A stretch of 64,000 bases of DNA from Acrocarpospora macrocephala (GTDB taxonomy: Bacteria; Actinomycetota; Actinomycetes; Streptosporangiales; Streptosporangiaceae): NCBI RefSeq assembly GCF_009687865.1, contig NZ_BLAE01000017.1, forward strand, positions 105,287 through 169,286, given 5' to 3'. The translations under genes were made by a program, and so were the position numbers. The notes under the pieces were generated by a model. It was not told the origin of the DNA, did no database searches, and saw nothing but the letters and a program-made list of their open reading frames with translations. This document shows, piece after piece, positions 7,936 to 17,384 of this stretch (its first letter is position 1; the number at the start of each line of letters is the position of its first letter).

Positions 7936-10900
7936 TCACCCGGCGATAGCGGCGCGGCGGAACAGGTCAGCGGGCATTTCCTCGTCGAGTTGCCAGGTGA
8001 TGGCCATGGGGCGGTTGCCGCGGTGTTCCACGTAGTGGGCGGTGCCGTGGAAGACGAATGGTTCGGGGTGGCCGTTGTCGTTTTCTGTGCGCTCGCGGGT
8101 GAACAGCAGGATGTGGCTGCCATGGCGTTTGTGGGTTTGGTAACGCCGGCCGGTGGTCGAGTCCGCGCTGGTGCGGTTCTGGGATTCCCAGTGGAATAGG
8201 GCAGGAGCGAGCGCGTAGTCGCGGTACATGGTTTGGGGAGAGAATTCTTTCTCGTTTTTGTGCAGGGTCACCAGGAGCGCGTCGCATTGGCTGGCGGGGC
8301 TCCAGGCGACGCCTTCGCGCATCGTGGCGGGGACCGAGCCGCCCAGGGTGGCCCAGCCGATGGCGGCCAGGATCTCGTCGGCGGAGTAACTGGCGTTGAT
8401 GGCGAGCGGTACTTGGGCCAGCGATTCTGGCAGGGATTTGGTGACATGGCGCGGGCGTTCGATGCCGAAGGTGAGGACCTCGCGGATCTCCTCGCAGAGG
8501 GCGGATTCCGCGCGTAGCCGTACCAGTGCCTCGTCGTAGGTGGTGAAGTCGCCGCCGTCGCGCCAGAAGGAGAAGAAGAGCATGCGGGCGAACGCTTGGT
8601 CGACGGGGGAGCAGTCGGCGTAGCTCGGGCCGTCGGGGTGCAGGAGGCGGGCGTAGGTGTCGGCTCGGCGGCGGTCGTCCACGTGGAGGAGGGCTCGGAC
8701 GCGGCGGCCAAGGGCTTCCTCCATGGGAGAGGCGGCCTGGTCGAGGAGGTTGGCGCGGCGTAGGAGATGGGTCCAGTAGCGGCGGTTGCGATAGAGGTCG
8801 CTGATGTCACGCCCGCTTGCTTCGAGATAGCCGATGAGCGACATCTCGGCATATGAGCGGACCTCTTGGGTGATCGTGGTGATCGTGGCGCTGAGATGGA
8901 GTTTGAGTTCGGCGAGCAGCCGGTCCTTGGTGACCCGATCCAGCACGATCTGACTGCCAGAGGGCAGCAGCGGGAAATCACCGGCCACCTGCTGTCCGAG
9001 GCGGCCACGGGAGAATCCCGTCAATGCCTGGAAACGGCTGGCGAACCGATACTCCTTCCGGTGCTGCCCGACGAAGTCCAGCACCGTGAGGACCTCCTTT
9101 TCGGGGGTACGGCGCAGCCCGCGACCGAGCTGCTGCAGGAACACGGTCGCGCTTTCCGTGGGCCGGAGCATGAGCAGGGTGTTCACATCGGGGACGTCGA
9201 GACCCTCGTTGAACAGGTCTACCGCGAACAGGAAGACGACCTTTCCGTCGCGCAGGTCCTTCAGCGCCGCCTTGCGCGGGCCGTCGTCGGTGGACGCGTC
9301 CACGGCAAGAGAGCGCAGGCCCATCGCGGTGAAGAAATCGGCCATGAAACGCGCATGCCGTACCGACACGCAGAAACCGAGCCCGCGTATCGCGGCGAGG
9401 TCGCTGACTTTGTCGCGGAGCGCGTTGAATATCAGCCGGGCGCGGACGTCGTCGCCGGTGAACACGTTTTCCAGGGCGGCGCTGCTGTAGGAGCCGCGTG
9501 ACCATTTGACGCTGGTGAGGTCGGTCTCGTCGTTGATGCCGAAATAATGGAAGGGACACAGCAGGTCGGCGTCCAGAGCGTCCCAGAGACGGAGTTCTGA
9601 GGCGATGCGTTTGTCGAAGAATTCGTCCTGGACCCAGGTGCCGTCCGCGCGTTCGGGGGTCGCGGTGAGGCCGAGCAGTTCTTTGGGCTTGAGGTGGTCG
9701 ATTATTTGGCGGTAGGTACGGGCGGCGGCGTGGTGGAACTCGTCGATGACCACGACGTCGAAGTGATCGGGCTCGAAGGCCGTGATGCCCTTGCTCGTCA
9801 ACGACTGGACCGAGGCGAACACATGCCGCCAGTGCTTGGACCGGCTTTCGTCGACATGCAACTCCCCGAAGTCGGGCGCCGCCAGCACCTGCCGGTACGT
9901 GCGGAGCGCCTGACCGAGAATCTCGCGACGATGCGCGACGAACAGGAGCGACGGCTGGGGCCCGAGACGTTGCCGCAAAGCGCGGTAGTCGAAAGCGGCG
10001 ACCACGGTCTTGCCGGTCCCCGTGGCGGCGACCACGAGATTGCGGTGCCGCCCGTGCACGGTCCGTTCGACGTCGAGATCATCCAGCATTTCGAGCTGAT
10101 GCGAGAACGGGTGGGGCAACAACTCCGGAATATCGAACAGCCGCTGACCGGCCTTCGACCGCGACAGCACCTCATCCAGGCGATCGCCGTCCGCCGAAGG
10201 GTCATAGGGCTCGAACTGGGGCCGGTTCCAGTACGAGTCGAAGGTGCCCTCGAATTTGTCCAGCAGCCGGGGAGTCGTCACCGACGACAGCCGGACATTC
10301 CACTCCAGCCCATCGAGGAGCGCGGCCCGCGACAGATTTGAGCTGCCCACATACGCGGTGTCGAAGCCGGTACGGCGGCGCAGCAACCACGCCTTGGCGT
10401 GCAGGCGGGTGGAATTCTGCTCGTACGTGATCCGGACCTCGGCCCCGAATTCGCGCACCAGCCGATCAAGGGCACGCCGTTCGGTCGCGCCCATATACGT
10501 GGTGGTGATGACCCGCAGCGGCACGCCCCGGCGGCGCAACTCGATCAGCGCTCGTTCCAGAATGCGCAGCCCAGACCATTTGACGAACGCGCACAACAAG
10601 TCCACCCGGTCGGCACTGGCCAATTCAGTCGCCAGCTCATGGGCCAGATTCGGATCCTCGCGGGCATTGGTGAGCAGCGCCGCTTCGGAAAGCGAGGTCA
10701 GCGGACGGGCGGGCGAGGAAGCACCCGGCATGTTCCGCACGACCGACAGCAGCCGCCGCGGCCCTTTCTCGACGACTTCGGGATCGGCGAGCTGACGCAG
10801 CAGCCGGTTGGCCAGCTCCACCTGTTCCTCGGGGCTCTTGAGCGCGGCGAACGCCCGAGCAGCAGTGTCGCCGATGAAACGGCCGAGCAGGTGGGCGGTC

Positions 10901-11022
10901 TCCTCTTTGTCGACCGGAGAGATCTCAACGAGATGACCTGAATCACGCCAGGAATCCGTACGACGAGTGAGCCGACTCGTGAGCAGCGAGTCGTACAAGC
11001 CTGGAACAGGTGCCTCGTCCAC
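7936..11022 (-). CDS. PLD-like/DEAD-box helicase with DUF3427 domain
   Basis: The 1028-residue protein has three parts. An N-terminal phospholipase-D-like domain holds RLHAKAWLLRR at about residue 208 and YVGSSNLSRAALLDGLEWNVRLS. A superfamily 2 helicase follows, with AATGTGKTVVAA at about 334, VVIDEFHHAAARTY at about 426, LGLTATPERADG and the motif VI stretch FLQQLGRGLRRT. The C-terminal region beyond residue 700 matches DUF3427 proteins. This architecture is a known, widespread prophage- and defence-associated helicase of unproven mechanism. It probably acts on DNA with PLD nuclease-like activity; only one HxK copy is visible, and PLD enzymes usually dimerise. It starts with an ATG at 11022, divergent from a small unknown gene. 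Confidence 0.88.
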   Translation of the reverse strand: MDEAPVPGLYDSLLTSRLTRRTDSWRDSGHLVEISPVDKEETAHLLGRFIGDTAARAFAALKSPEEQVELANRLLRQLADPEVVEKGPRRLLSVVRNMPGASSPARPLTSLSEAALLTNAREDPNLAHELATELASADRVDLLCAFVKWSGLRILERALIELRRRGVPLRVITTTYMGATERRALDRLVREFGAEVRITYEQNSTRLHAKAWLLRRRTGFDTAYVGSSNLSRAALLDGLEWNVRLSSVTTPRLLDKFEGTFDSYWNRPQFEPYDPSADGDRLDEVLSRSKAGQRLFDIPELLPHPFSHQLEMLDDLDVERTVHGRHRNLVVAATGTGKTVVAAFDYRALRQRLGPQPSLLFVAHRREILGQALRTYRQVLAAPDFGELHVDESRSKHWRHVFASVQSLTSKGITAFEPDHFDVVVIDEFHHAAARTYRQIIDHLKPKELLGLTATPERADGTWVQDEFFDKRIASELRLWDALDADLLCPFHYFGINDETDLTSVKWSRGSYSSAALENVFTGDDVRARLIFNALRDKVSDLAAIRGLGFCVSVRHARFMADFFTAMGLRSLAVDASTDDGPRKAALKDLRDGKVVFLFAVDLFNEGLDVPDVNTLLMLRPTESATVFLQQLGRGLRRTPEKEVLTVLDFVGQHRKEYRFASRFQALTGFSRGRLGQQVAGDFPLLPSGSQIVLDRVTKDRLLAELKLHLSATITTITQEVRSYAEMSLIGYLEASGRDISDLYRNRRYWTHLLRRANLLDQAASPMEEALGRRVRALLHVDDRRRADTYARLLHPDGPSYADCSPVDQAFARMLFFSFWRDGGDFTTYDEALVRLRAESALCEEIREVLTFGIERPRHVTKSLPESLAQVPLAINASYSADEILAAIGWATLGGSVPATMREGVAWSPASQCDALLVTLHKNEKEFSPQTMYRDYALAPALFHWESQNRTSADSTTGRRYQTHKRHGSHILLFTRERTENDNGHPEPFVFHGTAHYVEHRGNRPMAITWQLDEEMPADLFRRAAIAG

Positions 11023-11060
11023 AGATAACTGCCTCCTCGATCGACGATCAGGGTAATCAC

Positions 11061-11085
11061 ATCGCCACAGGCTCGCGATGGCGAT
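11061..11085. promoter_or_regulatory. Inverted repeat between divergent genes
   Basis: ATCGCCA (11061-11067) and TGGCGAT (11079-11085) are perfect 7-bp arms with an 11-bp spacer, lying 39 bp upstream of the helicase start. It could be an operator for the helicase gene or the small divergent gene. The short arms in GC-rich DNA make chance a real alternative. Confidence 0.25.
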
Positions 11086-11260
11086 TCGTCACCACACGAA
11101 GCGGCCCATGGTGTCGAGAAGTCCTCTGAAGCGGAGATTTCTCACCCGTCCGTTGAGGATGTCGCGAAGAACACCCGCGAGCCCCACCGTGGCATGGCAC
11201 GATAGCCAAGCCCTACTGCCCTCCAGCCCAATCGTGCCGGGAAGTGCGAAGATGGTCATT

Positions 11261-11662
11261 ATGAGTGTGAACCGTCGGGACGAAGCCCTGAACGAGTTGG
11301 TCGCTGCGATCAGGGAAATAGTCTTGCCGGACGGGCCCGCGATCCGCCAGGTGTTGGTTGAGCCCTATGTGGACTCGGAGGGCGAGTCGGCGCTCAGAGC
11401 GGTGGTCATCACGGACGCGCCCGAGGATGACGGGTGGTCGGCTAGGTTCACGCACGATCTCCGTAAGCGGGTGAATCAGCTCGCGGTGGAACATGGTCTC
11501 GACGACTACGTGTATGTCACGCCCCTCACCGAGGAGGACTTCGCGTCCCGGAACGAGCCCGAGGACACGAGCGAAGAGCCCGACACCAGCGCCATAAAAG
11601 AAGAGTTCGACATGTTCCTTCTCCTCGCGCTCGGCGGAGAACGGATGATCAAGAACCGCTGA
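11261..11662 (+). CDS. Small acidic protein of unknown function
   Basis: The 133-residue product begins MSVNRRDEALNELVAAIREI and is rich in Glu and Asp. Its C-terminal tail NEPEDTSEEPDTSAIKEEFD is strongly acidic. I do not recognise the family. A segment with alternating charge (LVEPYVDSEGESALRAVVIT, ARFTHDLRKRVNQLAVEHGL) suggests a compact alpha/beta fold. Two ATGs (11252 and 11261) are possible starts behind a GGGAAG ribosome site. Its place between the helicase and Wadjet genes, together with its acidity, would suit a regulator or DNA-mimic role, but that is speculation. Confidence 0.55.
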   Translation: MSVNRRDEALNELVAAIREIVLPDGPAIRQVLVEPYVDSEGESALRAVVITDAPEDDGWSARFTHDLRKRVNQLAVEHGLDDYVYVTPLTEEDFASRNEPEDTSEEPDTSAIKEEFDMFLLLALGGERMIKNR

Positions 11663-11739
11663 GTGAACGTTCCCGGCTTCCTGCGATGCCCCACGATCAG
11701 CCGCGAACGCGGACTGTGGCAGCGTCGTGAGCGGGCGTT

Positions 11740-13179
11740 TCACACTGGTGGGAGTTTCAGGTCGGTGAGCAGGAAGGGGATGAGGCGTTCCTCCATGACC
11801 GCGCGGCCGTGGGAGGTCATCAGGGTGGCGAGTTCGCGGTCCCATGGATCGGGGGCGGGCGGGCCGGTGAGTGGGGTGGATTCGCCCTGCGTCAGGGCCG
11901 TCGTGTAGTCGGTGGCGGACATTCGCCAGGGGGTCGCGCCGTAACGGGAGATGGCGCGGCCGACGATGCGCAGGCCGGTCCAGTCGAAGTCCGCGCGCCA
12001 GCGTAGGCGGGCGCCCGCGGCGACGGCCGCGTCCAGCAGGCGGTGGCAGGCCATCGAGGGGACGCCCTCGGTGCAGATCAGGGTGGCGGCGCGGGAGCCC
12101 AGTTCGGCTGCGGCGGTGCGGAGGACCGCGGGGTTCTCACAGACGAAGATCTCAGCCGCGGCCGGGATCACCGGGGAGACGGCCTGTTGCTGCAGCGTGA
12201 GCCGGAAGGGAAGGCCGTGCCGAGCGGCCTCGTCGAGCCAGCCGGAGACGACGCCCGCGGAGCGGGTCTGAAGGTTGAGTACCAGCACCTGGCTGGCCAG
12301 GTCGTCGACGATCACCCCTGCGGATTCCCACAGTTCCCGCTGCCCCGCTCTGCTCCCCGGCACGGTGGGCAGACCCGCGCGTGACGCCAGCGCCCGCAGT
12401 ACGAGCAGCGCCAGCGGAGAGCCGGGAGCCAGCGCCTTGGTATCGCCGGTGGCCCGCTCCGACAACACCGGCAGGGGGACGGCCTGCCCGGGCGCGACTG
12501 TGGAGGAGGCGGGTGCTCCCTCGGTCCGGGCACCGGTGGAACGGATGGTTTCTCCGGGTGGGGGATTGGAAGTGGCGGTTTGGGAAGCCGTGGAAGGAAT
12601 GGTTTGCCCAGGTGTGGCGGTGGGGGAGGTGGGTGCTTCCGTGGTTCGGGAAGCGGGGGGATTCTCAGCGGTACGTGATGTGGGTCGCTCGTCGAGGTTG
12701 GGGAGTAGATCGAGGATGCTGGTTGCCCAATTCAGCAGGTGGGCGTCTCCGCGTCGGATCAGGCGGGTTAGCGTGCCGTCTGAGGTGAGGCTGTCCAGCC
12801 AGGCTGTGAACCATGGCTCGGCCGTCAAGCTTGATGATTTGGCGGTGGCCAGGAGGTGGTCGCGTTCCAGGTTGAGGGCGGTGCGTTCGGCGGGGCGGTT
12901 CTGGAGGGGGCCGCTCAGCCGGGTCAGCGTTTCCCGGAGGCCCATGCCGTAGCGGGCGGTCAGTGCGGCGTCGAGTTGGGGGAGCGGTACCGCGAGTCGT
13001 TTGACCGACTCAGGGCGGTATTTGCCGGTGAGGCCGATGATGACGCGGCGTTCGGCCTCTGAGGGGTCGTTCAGCCCGATGGAGCCGGTGTCGCCGCCGC
13101 GTTCCAACTTGCGACGGGCGGCGGCGAGCAGTCGGGTCCAGCCTTCGCCACGCAGTTCGTCCATCCCGGCATGGCCCAT
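11740..13179 (-). CDS. jetD: Wadjet type II subunit JetD (TIGR02679, Toprim-like nuclease)
   Basis: The 479-residue protein belongs to the TIGR02679/DUF2399 family. The N-terminus (RGEGWTRLLAAARRKLERGG, GKYRPESVKRLAVPLPQLDA) is followed by a Pro/Thr/Ser-rich linker at about residues 165-240. The C-terminal Toprim-like part has ICTEGVPSMACHRLLDAA (Glu near 368) and WRADFDWTGLRIVGRA (DxD near 396). In Wadjet, JetD is the nuclease that cleaves circular DNA sensed by the JetABC condensin-like motor. Its ATG overlaps the jetC stop as TGATG, so it is the last gene of the coupled operon. The linker, with PGQTIPST- and PGETIRST-type repeats, makes it longer than usual. Confidence 0.88.
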   Translation of the reverse strand: MGHAGMDELRGEGWTRLLAAARRKLERGGDTGSIGLNDPSEAERRVIIGLTGKYRPESVKRLAVPLPQLDAALTARYGMGLRETLTRLSGPLQNRPAERTALNLERDHLLATAKSSSLTAEPWFTAWLDSLTSDGTLTRLIRRGDAHLLNWATSILDLLPNLDERPTSRTAENPPASRTTEAPTSPTATPGQTIPSTASQTATSNPPPGETIRSTGARTEGAPASSTVAPGQAVPLPVLSERATGDTKALAPGSPLALLVLRALASRAGLPTVPGSRAGQRELWESAGVIVDDLASQVLVLNLQTRSAGVVSGWLDEAARHGLPFRLTLQQQAVSPVIPAAAEIFVCENPAVLRTAAAELGSRAATLICTEGVPSMACHRLLDAAVAAGARLRWRADFDWTGLRIVGRAISRYGATPWRMSATDYTTALTQGESTPLTGPPAPDPWDRELATLMTSHGRAVMEERLIPFLLTDLKLPPV

Positions 13180-16100
13180 CAGTCGAGAACGTCAGGAATG
13201 GAGAGAACGTCAGGAACGGAGTGGGCGTCAGGAGTGGAGAGGGGGTCGGGAAGGGAGAGGGTGTCGGGTGTGTGCGGGGCTCCGACGGAGGTGAGGACGC
13301 GGCGGGTGCCGGGGGAGCCCAGTGCGGTGGCGAGTTCCCCGGCGTCGTCGGCTAGCAGTTCCGAGCCGTCCCACACCAGCAGCAGGGCGCTGACGGTGTG
13401 ATCGACCGGGGAGTGGGCCAGGTCGTAGTGCGCCGCCGCGGGCACGGACGCGTGGGTGGCCCACAGATCGTAGCCCGTCATGAACAGGTCCAGATCGAAC
13501 TGCGCGGCCAGCGACAGCAGCTCGCCGCGGCCGGTGTCGTCCACCCCGGCGAAGGCCTCGTCCAGCGCGAGCAGCCGGGGCGCGTCCGCCCGGGCCGAGT
13601 TGAGCATCGCGTGGGCGGCGGCGAACAGCGGCAGGTGTAGCGAGACCGACTGCTCGCCGCCGGACAGGCGGCTGTGCCGAGCCCGGGTCAGCCGCTCCTC
13701 GGTGCTCCCGGAACCGGCGCCGGGCCGTACCAGCTGGAAGGCGAACTGCCGCCAGCGGCGGTAGTCGAGCACCTCGGCCAGCAGCTCCCGGTAGGGGCGG
13801 TCGCGGTGCCGGGCCCTGGCGTTCTTGATCTGGGTGGCGAAGTGGCCGCGCATCCGGCCCAGGTCGTCGGGGCCCAGCCGGGCGGCGTCGCCGTCGAGCA
13901 GGGCGCAGACGGCGCGCTGCCCCTCGTCCAGGTTGTCGGCGAGAAGCCAGCTCACCCCGACCGTGGTGCCGGAGGACATGCGGCGCGAGCGCATCTCGGT
14001 GTTCATCCGGCGGATCAGGTCGCGGGCGTCGACGGTGCGGTCGTGGATCTGCTGGGCGAGCCGGGTCAGCAGCGCGTCCTCCAGGATGCGCTGCTCGGAC
14101 TCCGACAGTAAGTCCTGCTGGTCGCGACGGCTCGCGGAGATCTTCGCGGCGAACGCGCCGACGGGCAGCGGCCCTTCCTCGTCGGCGATCCGGACCACGA
14201 TCACGCCGTCGGCGCCGTCCCATTCGGGGCGGTAGTCCTGGTCGGCGGCGGTGAGCTGGGCTTGCAGGTCGTCCAGGGCCTTGGTCAGGCGGGTGGTGGA
14301 CTGCTTGAGGGAGATCTCGGTGGGAGTGAGGTCCCTGGTGACCCCCAAGATCGCCTCGTGGACCGCGCGAACCCCGGCGGGCAGTTCGGGACCGAGCCAG
14401 TCGGCCTCCTGCGCGGGCCAGACCAGGTCCGGCGGGCAGCGCAGCACGTCGAGCAGTTCCCTCCTGGCGTAGGGGCCCAGCTCGCGGGCGGTCTCCCGCT
14501 CCTCGCGCCGCGCCACGGCGAGGGCCTCGCGGGCGGCGTCCAGGCGGGCGCGGGCCCCGGCGGCGGCCGACAGCGCTTCCCGCTCGGCGTTCCGCAGGGC
14601 GCCGGTCTCCCGTTCGGCCTCGGTGATCGCCCTCTCGGCCTGCCCCACCTCGGCCAGCACCTGCTCGGCCTCGGCGCCGACCGTCGATTTCAGGGCCGTC
14701 AGCTTGGCGGCTTCCTCGGTATGGCGGCGGCGCGCGGCCTGCTCGGTCTCCGCGGCGGCGGCCTCGTCCTCGGCCGCGTCAGTCAGCCGGTCTGTCGCGA
14801 TCTGCGCCGTCTCGGCCTGCCGGGCAGCCTCTCGCCGCCGCCCGGTCAACGCGCCCGCCGTACGCTCAAAGCGTGGTACGGCAGCCGCCACCTCCTCCAC
14901 CGTCTCGGGGGAGAGCCCGCGCTCGGCCCCGGTGCGGCGCAGCGCCCGCTCAGCCGCGCCGTACGCGGCCACGGCTTCGTCGTAGCCACGCCGCGCGACG
15001 TCGGCGCCGTCCCGGGTGGCGCGCAGCCGTCCCGCCGCCTGTTCGCGAGCGCGTTGGGCGGCGGTGATGGCGCCCGTCATCGGCAGCGTGGAGCGGGCGG
15101 CCTCGATCGCGTCCAGCCCGGCCTCGACGTCGGCAGCCTGCCGGTCTAGAGCGGCGAGCAGTTCGACGATCGCGGCCAGGCGGGCATCGCACTCGGCCAG
15201 CCTGATGGCGCGGCGGCGAGTCCTGGCGGTCGCGCCGATGTACTCGGCGTGGTCCTTGCGGTGCGCGCCGAGCTGGATGCCCTGGAAGAACCGGCCGCTC
15301 TTGGTGATCATCGGGGCGGGGAACGGGTCGTCCAGATTGAGCTCGCCGGAGAACGGCCCGTAGTCCTCGCCGTCTACGATCTGCCAGTCGTCGGGGGTGA
15401 CGGAAATCGACCGCAGGATCGCGGTGATCCGCTCGGCGGGGACGGCAACGTCGTCCTCGGGCCGGAGCAGGTCGGCCAGCGACTGGTGGAACGGCGGACC
15501 TTCGGCGAGATAGACGTCGGAGTCCCCGGCGAGCACCGGCTCGGGCGACGGAGTGACCCAGGCGTCGAGCATCCCGGCTGACTCAAGTGCGGCCTCGATC
15601 CCGGCGGCGTCCTCCTCCGAGACCCGGTCGTGGAACCGGACCAGCTGCCACAGCGGTGCTCCCGCCCGGCCTTCCCGCGAGGCGGTGCGGGCGGGATGCG
15701 CGGCCGGCGCGTCGTCGCGCTCGGCGGCGATCAGCTGCCGCTCCTCCTCGACGGCGGCCCGCTCCCGCTCGGCCTGCCGCCGCTCCCCGCGCAGCCGCGC
15801 CCGCTCCTCCCGCAACTCCTGTACGGCAGGCGCCACCAACTCGGCGAACACCGCGTCCAAGGCCGGGGCGTCCGGCTCGCCCACCTGCTCCAGCGCCTCA
15901 CCCAGCGCCGCGGGATCGGGCACGACCTCCCGGTGCCAGACCGCCCAACCGGACAGTTCCGCGCGGGCGGCCGCCCTGCTCCGCTCGACCTCGGATTCGG
16001 CCGCCGTGGCCTCCGCCTCGGCCGCGGTCACGATCTCCAGGGCTCGGTCCAGCGCCTGCCGGGCCAGGTCACGGGCCTGCTCGGCTCTGCCCATGGCCGC

Positions 16101-17384
16101 CAGCGCGGCCCGTACGGCCATGACATCGTCGTCTCTGGCGGCGACCCGGGCGCCGACCCGGTCGGTGAAGCCGTCTTCGCCGGCGTCGGCGGGACCCCAG
16201 CCGATCCCGGCGGCGGCAGCCGCGTCGGCCAGCTCGGTCGCGGTCCTGGAGACCGCCGCCTCCAATTCGGCCAGGCCGCGCCGTACCGTCTCCAGCTCGG
16301 CGGTGGCCCGGGTTCGGGCGGCGGCGCGCCGTGCCAGCTCCGCGCGCGCCGTGGCTTCAGCGTCGGCGCAGGTCCGCACCAGCCGTTCCAGGTCGGCCAG
16401 CTGCTGCAGCGCCTCGTACGCCGTGCTCGCCTTGAGCTGTTCCAGCCGGGCCCGCAGCCCGGCCAGCGCGTCCTCGGCCGCGGCCAGCCGACGCTCGGAC
16501 TCGGCCCGGTCGTGCTCGGCCGTGGCGAGCTGGTCGGCCGCGGTGTCCTGGCCGGTGCGGTGCGCGGTCACGTCGTCGCGGCGGCGGGTCAGGGCGTCGG
16601 CCGCCCAGCGTGCGTGGGTTCGCAGGTAGGTGGTGTAGCTGGACAGGAACGCGGCCGTCGCCTCGTCGGCGGCGACCAGGCCCTCCAGCGTCCGCTGCAC
16701 CGCCTCCATGTCGTCGAACGAGCGCGCCGCCTCGGTCACCAGGTCGTCGTCGATCGGCCGCAGGCCCTCGGTGAGGGTGTCCGACAGCTTGACCGGGTCG
16801 AGGTTCTTGGCCAGCTGCGGCCGCCGCAGCGTGAGGATCAGCGTGATCAGCTGCTCGTAGCGCTCCCGGCCCAGGCCGAACAGCCGCTGGTCGATGGCGG
16901 CACGGTAGTCCGACGGTGAGCCGAGCAGCGCGTGCTCGCCGAGTTCCCCGGCCAGCTGCTTGCGGGTCATCGGCCGGTCGTCCGCCGTGAGGAGGGAGAA
17001 GTCCTCCCCGATCCGGCCATCGGCGACGAAGTGCCAGCGCACCGGGGTGTCGCGGTGCCGCTGGGCGTGCAGGCCGACGCCGACCGTGACGGCCTGCCCG
17101 GTGTCCCGGTGCCGGAACTCCAGCCAGACGTAGCCGAGTGCGGTGTCCTGCCCGCGGAAGAGCAGGTTGGACTTCATCGTCCGGTCCTCGGAGGCGAACG
17201 GGTTGAGCCGCTTGGGGTCGATCCGGCCGTCCAGCACGAACGGGAACAGCACTTCGAGGGCCTTGGTCTTACCCGAGCCGTTGGGACCGCGCAGGACCAG
17301 CCACCCGTTGGCGAACGTGAACTCCTCATCCCGGTAGTCCCACAGGTTGACGATCCCAGCCCGCGTAGGCACGAACCTGCTCAT
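13179..17384 (-). CDS. jetC: Wadjet type II subunit JetC (TIGR02680, SMC-like ATPase)
   Basis: The 1401-residue SMC/MukB-like ATPase begins MSRFVPTRAGIVNLWDYRDE. It has a Walker A at about residue 33 (LRGPNGSGKTK), long alanine- and glutamate-rich coiled coils around a hinge-like middle (VDGEDYGPFSGELNLDDPFP), the signature LSGGEQ near 1239, and a Walker B LLALDEAFAGVD near 1270. It is the motor that extrudes DNA in the Wadjet complex with JetA and JetB. The start at 17384 overlaps the jetB stop (ATGA) and places the P-loop at the expected distance; upstream in-frame codons are read-through. The tail has runs of SLPDPLSTPDAHSVPDVLS, an internally repetitive end. Confidence 0.9.
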   Translation of the reverse strand: MSRFVPTRAGIVNLWDYRDEEFTFANGWLVLRGPNGSGKTKALEVLFPFVLDGRIDPKRLNPFASEDRTMKSNLLFRGQDTALGYVWLEFRHRDTGQAVTVGVGLHAQRHRDTPVRWHFVADGRIGEDFSLLTADDRPMTRKQLAGELGEHALLGSPSDYRAAIDQRLFGLGRERYEQLITLILTLRRPQLAKNLDPVKLSDTLTEGLRPIDDDLVTEAARSFDDMEAVQRTLEGLVAADEATAAFLSSYTTYLRTHARWAADALTRRRDDVTAHRTGQDTAADQLATAEHDRAESERRLAAAEDALAGLRARLEQLKASTAYEALQQLADLERLVRTCADAEATARAELARRAAARTRATAELETVRRGLAELEAAVSRTATELADAAAAAGIGWGPADAGEDGFTDRVGARVAARDDDVMAVRAALAAMGRAEQARDLARQALDRALEIVTAAEAEATAAESEVERSRAAARAELSGWAVWHREVVPDPAALGEALEQVGEPDAPALDAVFAELVAPAVQELREERARLRGERRQAERERAAVEEERQLIAAERDDAPAAHPARTASREGRAGAPLWQLVRFHDRVSEEDAAGIEAALESAGMLDAWVTPSPEPVLAGDSDVYLAEGPPFHQSLADLLRPEDDVAVPAERITAILRSISVTPDDWQIVDGEDYGPFSGELNLDDPFPAPMITKSGRFFQGIQLGAHRKDHAEYIGATARTRRRAIRLAECDARLAAIVELLAALDRQAADVEAGLDAIEAARSTLPMTGAITAAQRAREQAAGRLRATRDGADVARRGYDEAVAAYGAAERALRRTGAERGLSPETVEEVAAAVPRFERTAGALTGRRREAARQAETAQIATDRLTDAAEDEAAAAETEQAARRRHTEEAAKLTALKSTVGAEAEQVLAEVGQAERAITEAERETGALRNAEREALSAAAGARARLDAAREALAVARREERETARELGPYARRELLDVLRCPPDLVWPAQEADWLGPELPAGVRAVHEAILGVTRDLTPTEISLKQSTTRLTKALDDLQAQLTAADQDYRPEWDGADGVIVVRIADEEGPLPVGAFAAKISASRRDQQDLLSESEQRILEDALLTRLAQQIHDRTVDARDLIRRMNTEMRSRRMSSGTTVGVSWLLADNLDEGQRAVCALLDGDAARLGPDDLGRMRGHFATQIKNARARHRDRPYRELLAEVLDYRRWRQFAFQLVRPGAGSGSTEERLTRARHSRLSGGEQSVSLHLPLFAAAHAMLNSARADAPRLLALDEAFAGVDDTGRGELLSLAAQFDLDLFMTGYDLWATHASVPAAAHYDLAHSPVDHTVSALLLVWDGSELLADDAGELATALGSPGTRRVLTSVGAPHTPDTLSLPDPLSTPDAHSVPDVLSIPDVLD

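Noticed and set aside
14262..16919. Long plus-strand frames opposite jetC
   Set aside because: Shadows of the Ala/Glu-rich coiled-coil coding sequence; Gly/Arg/Pro-rich with no domain.
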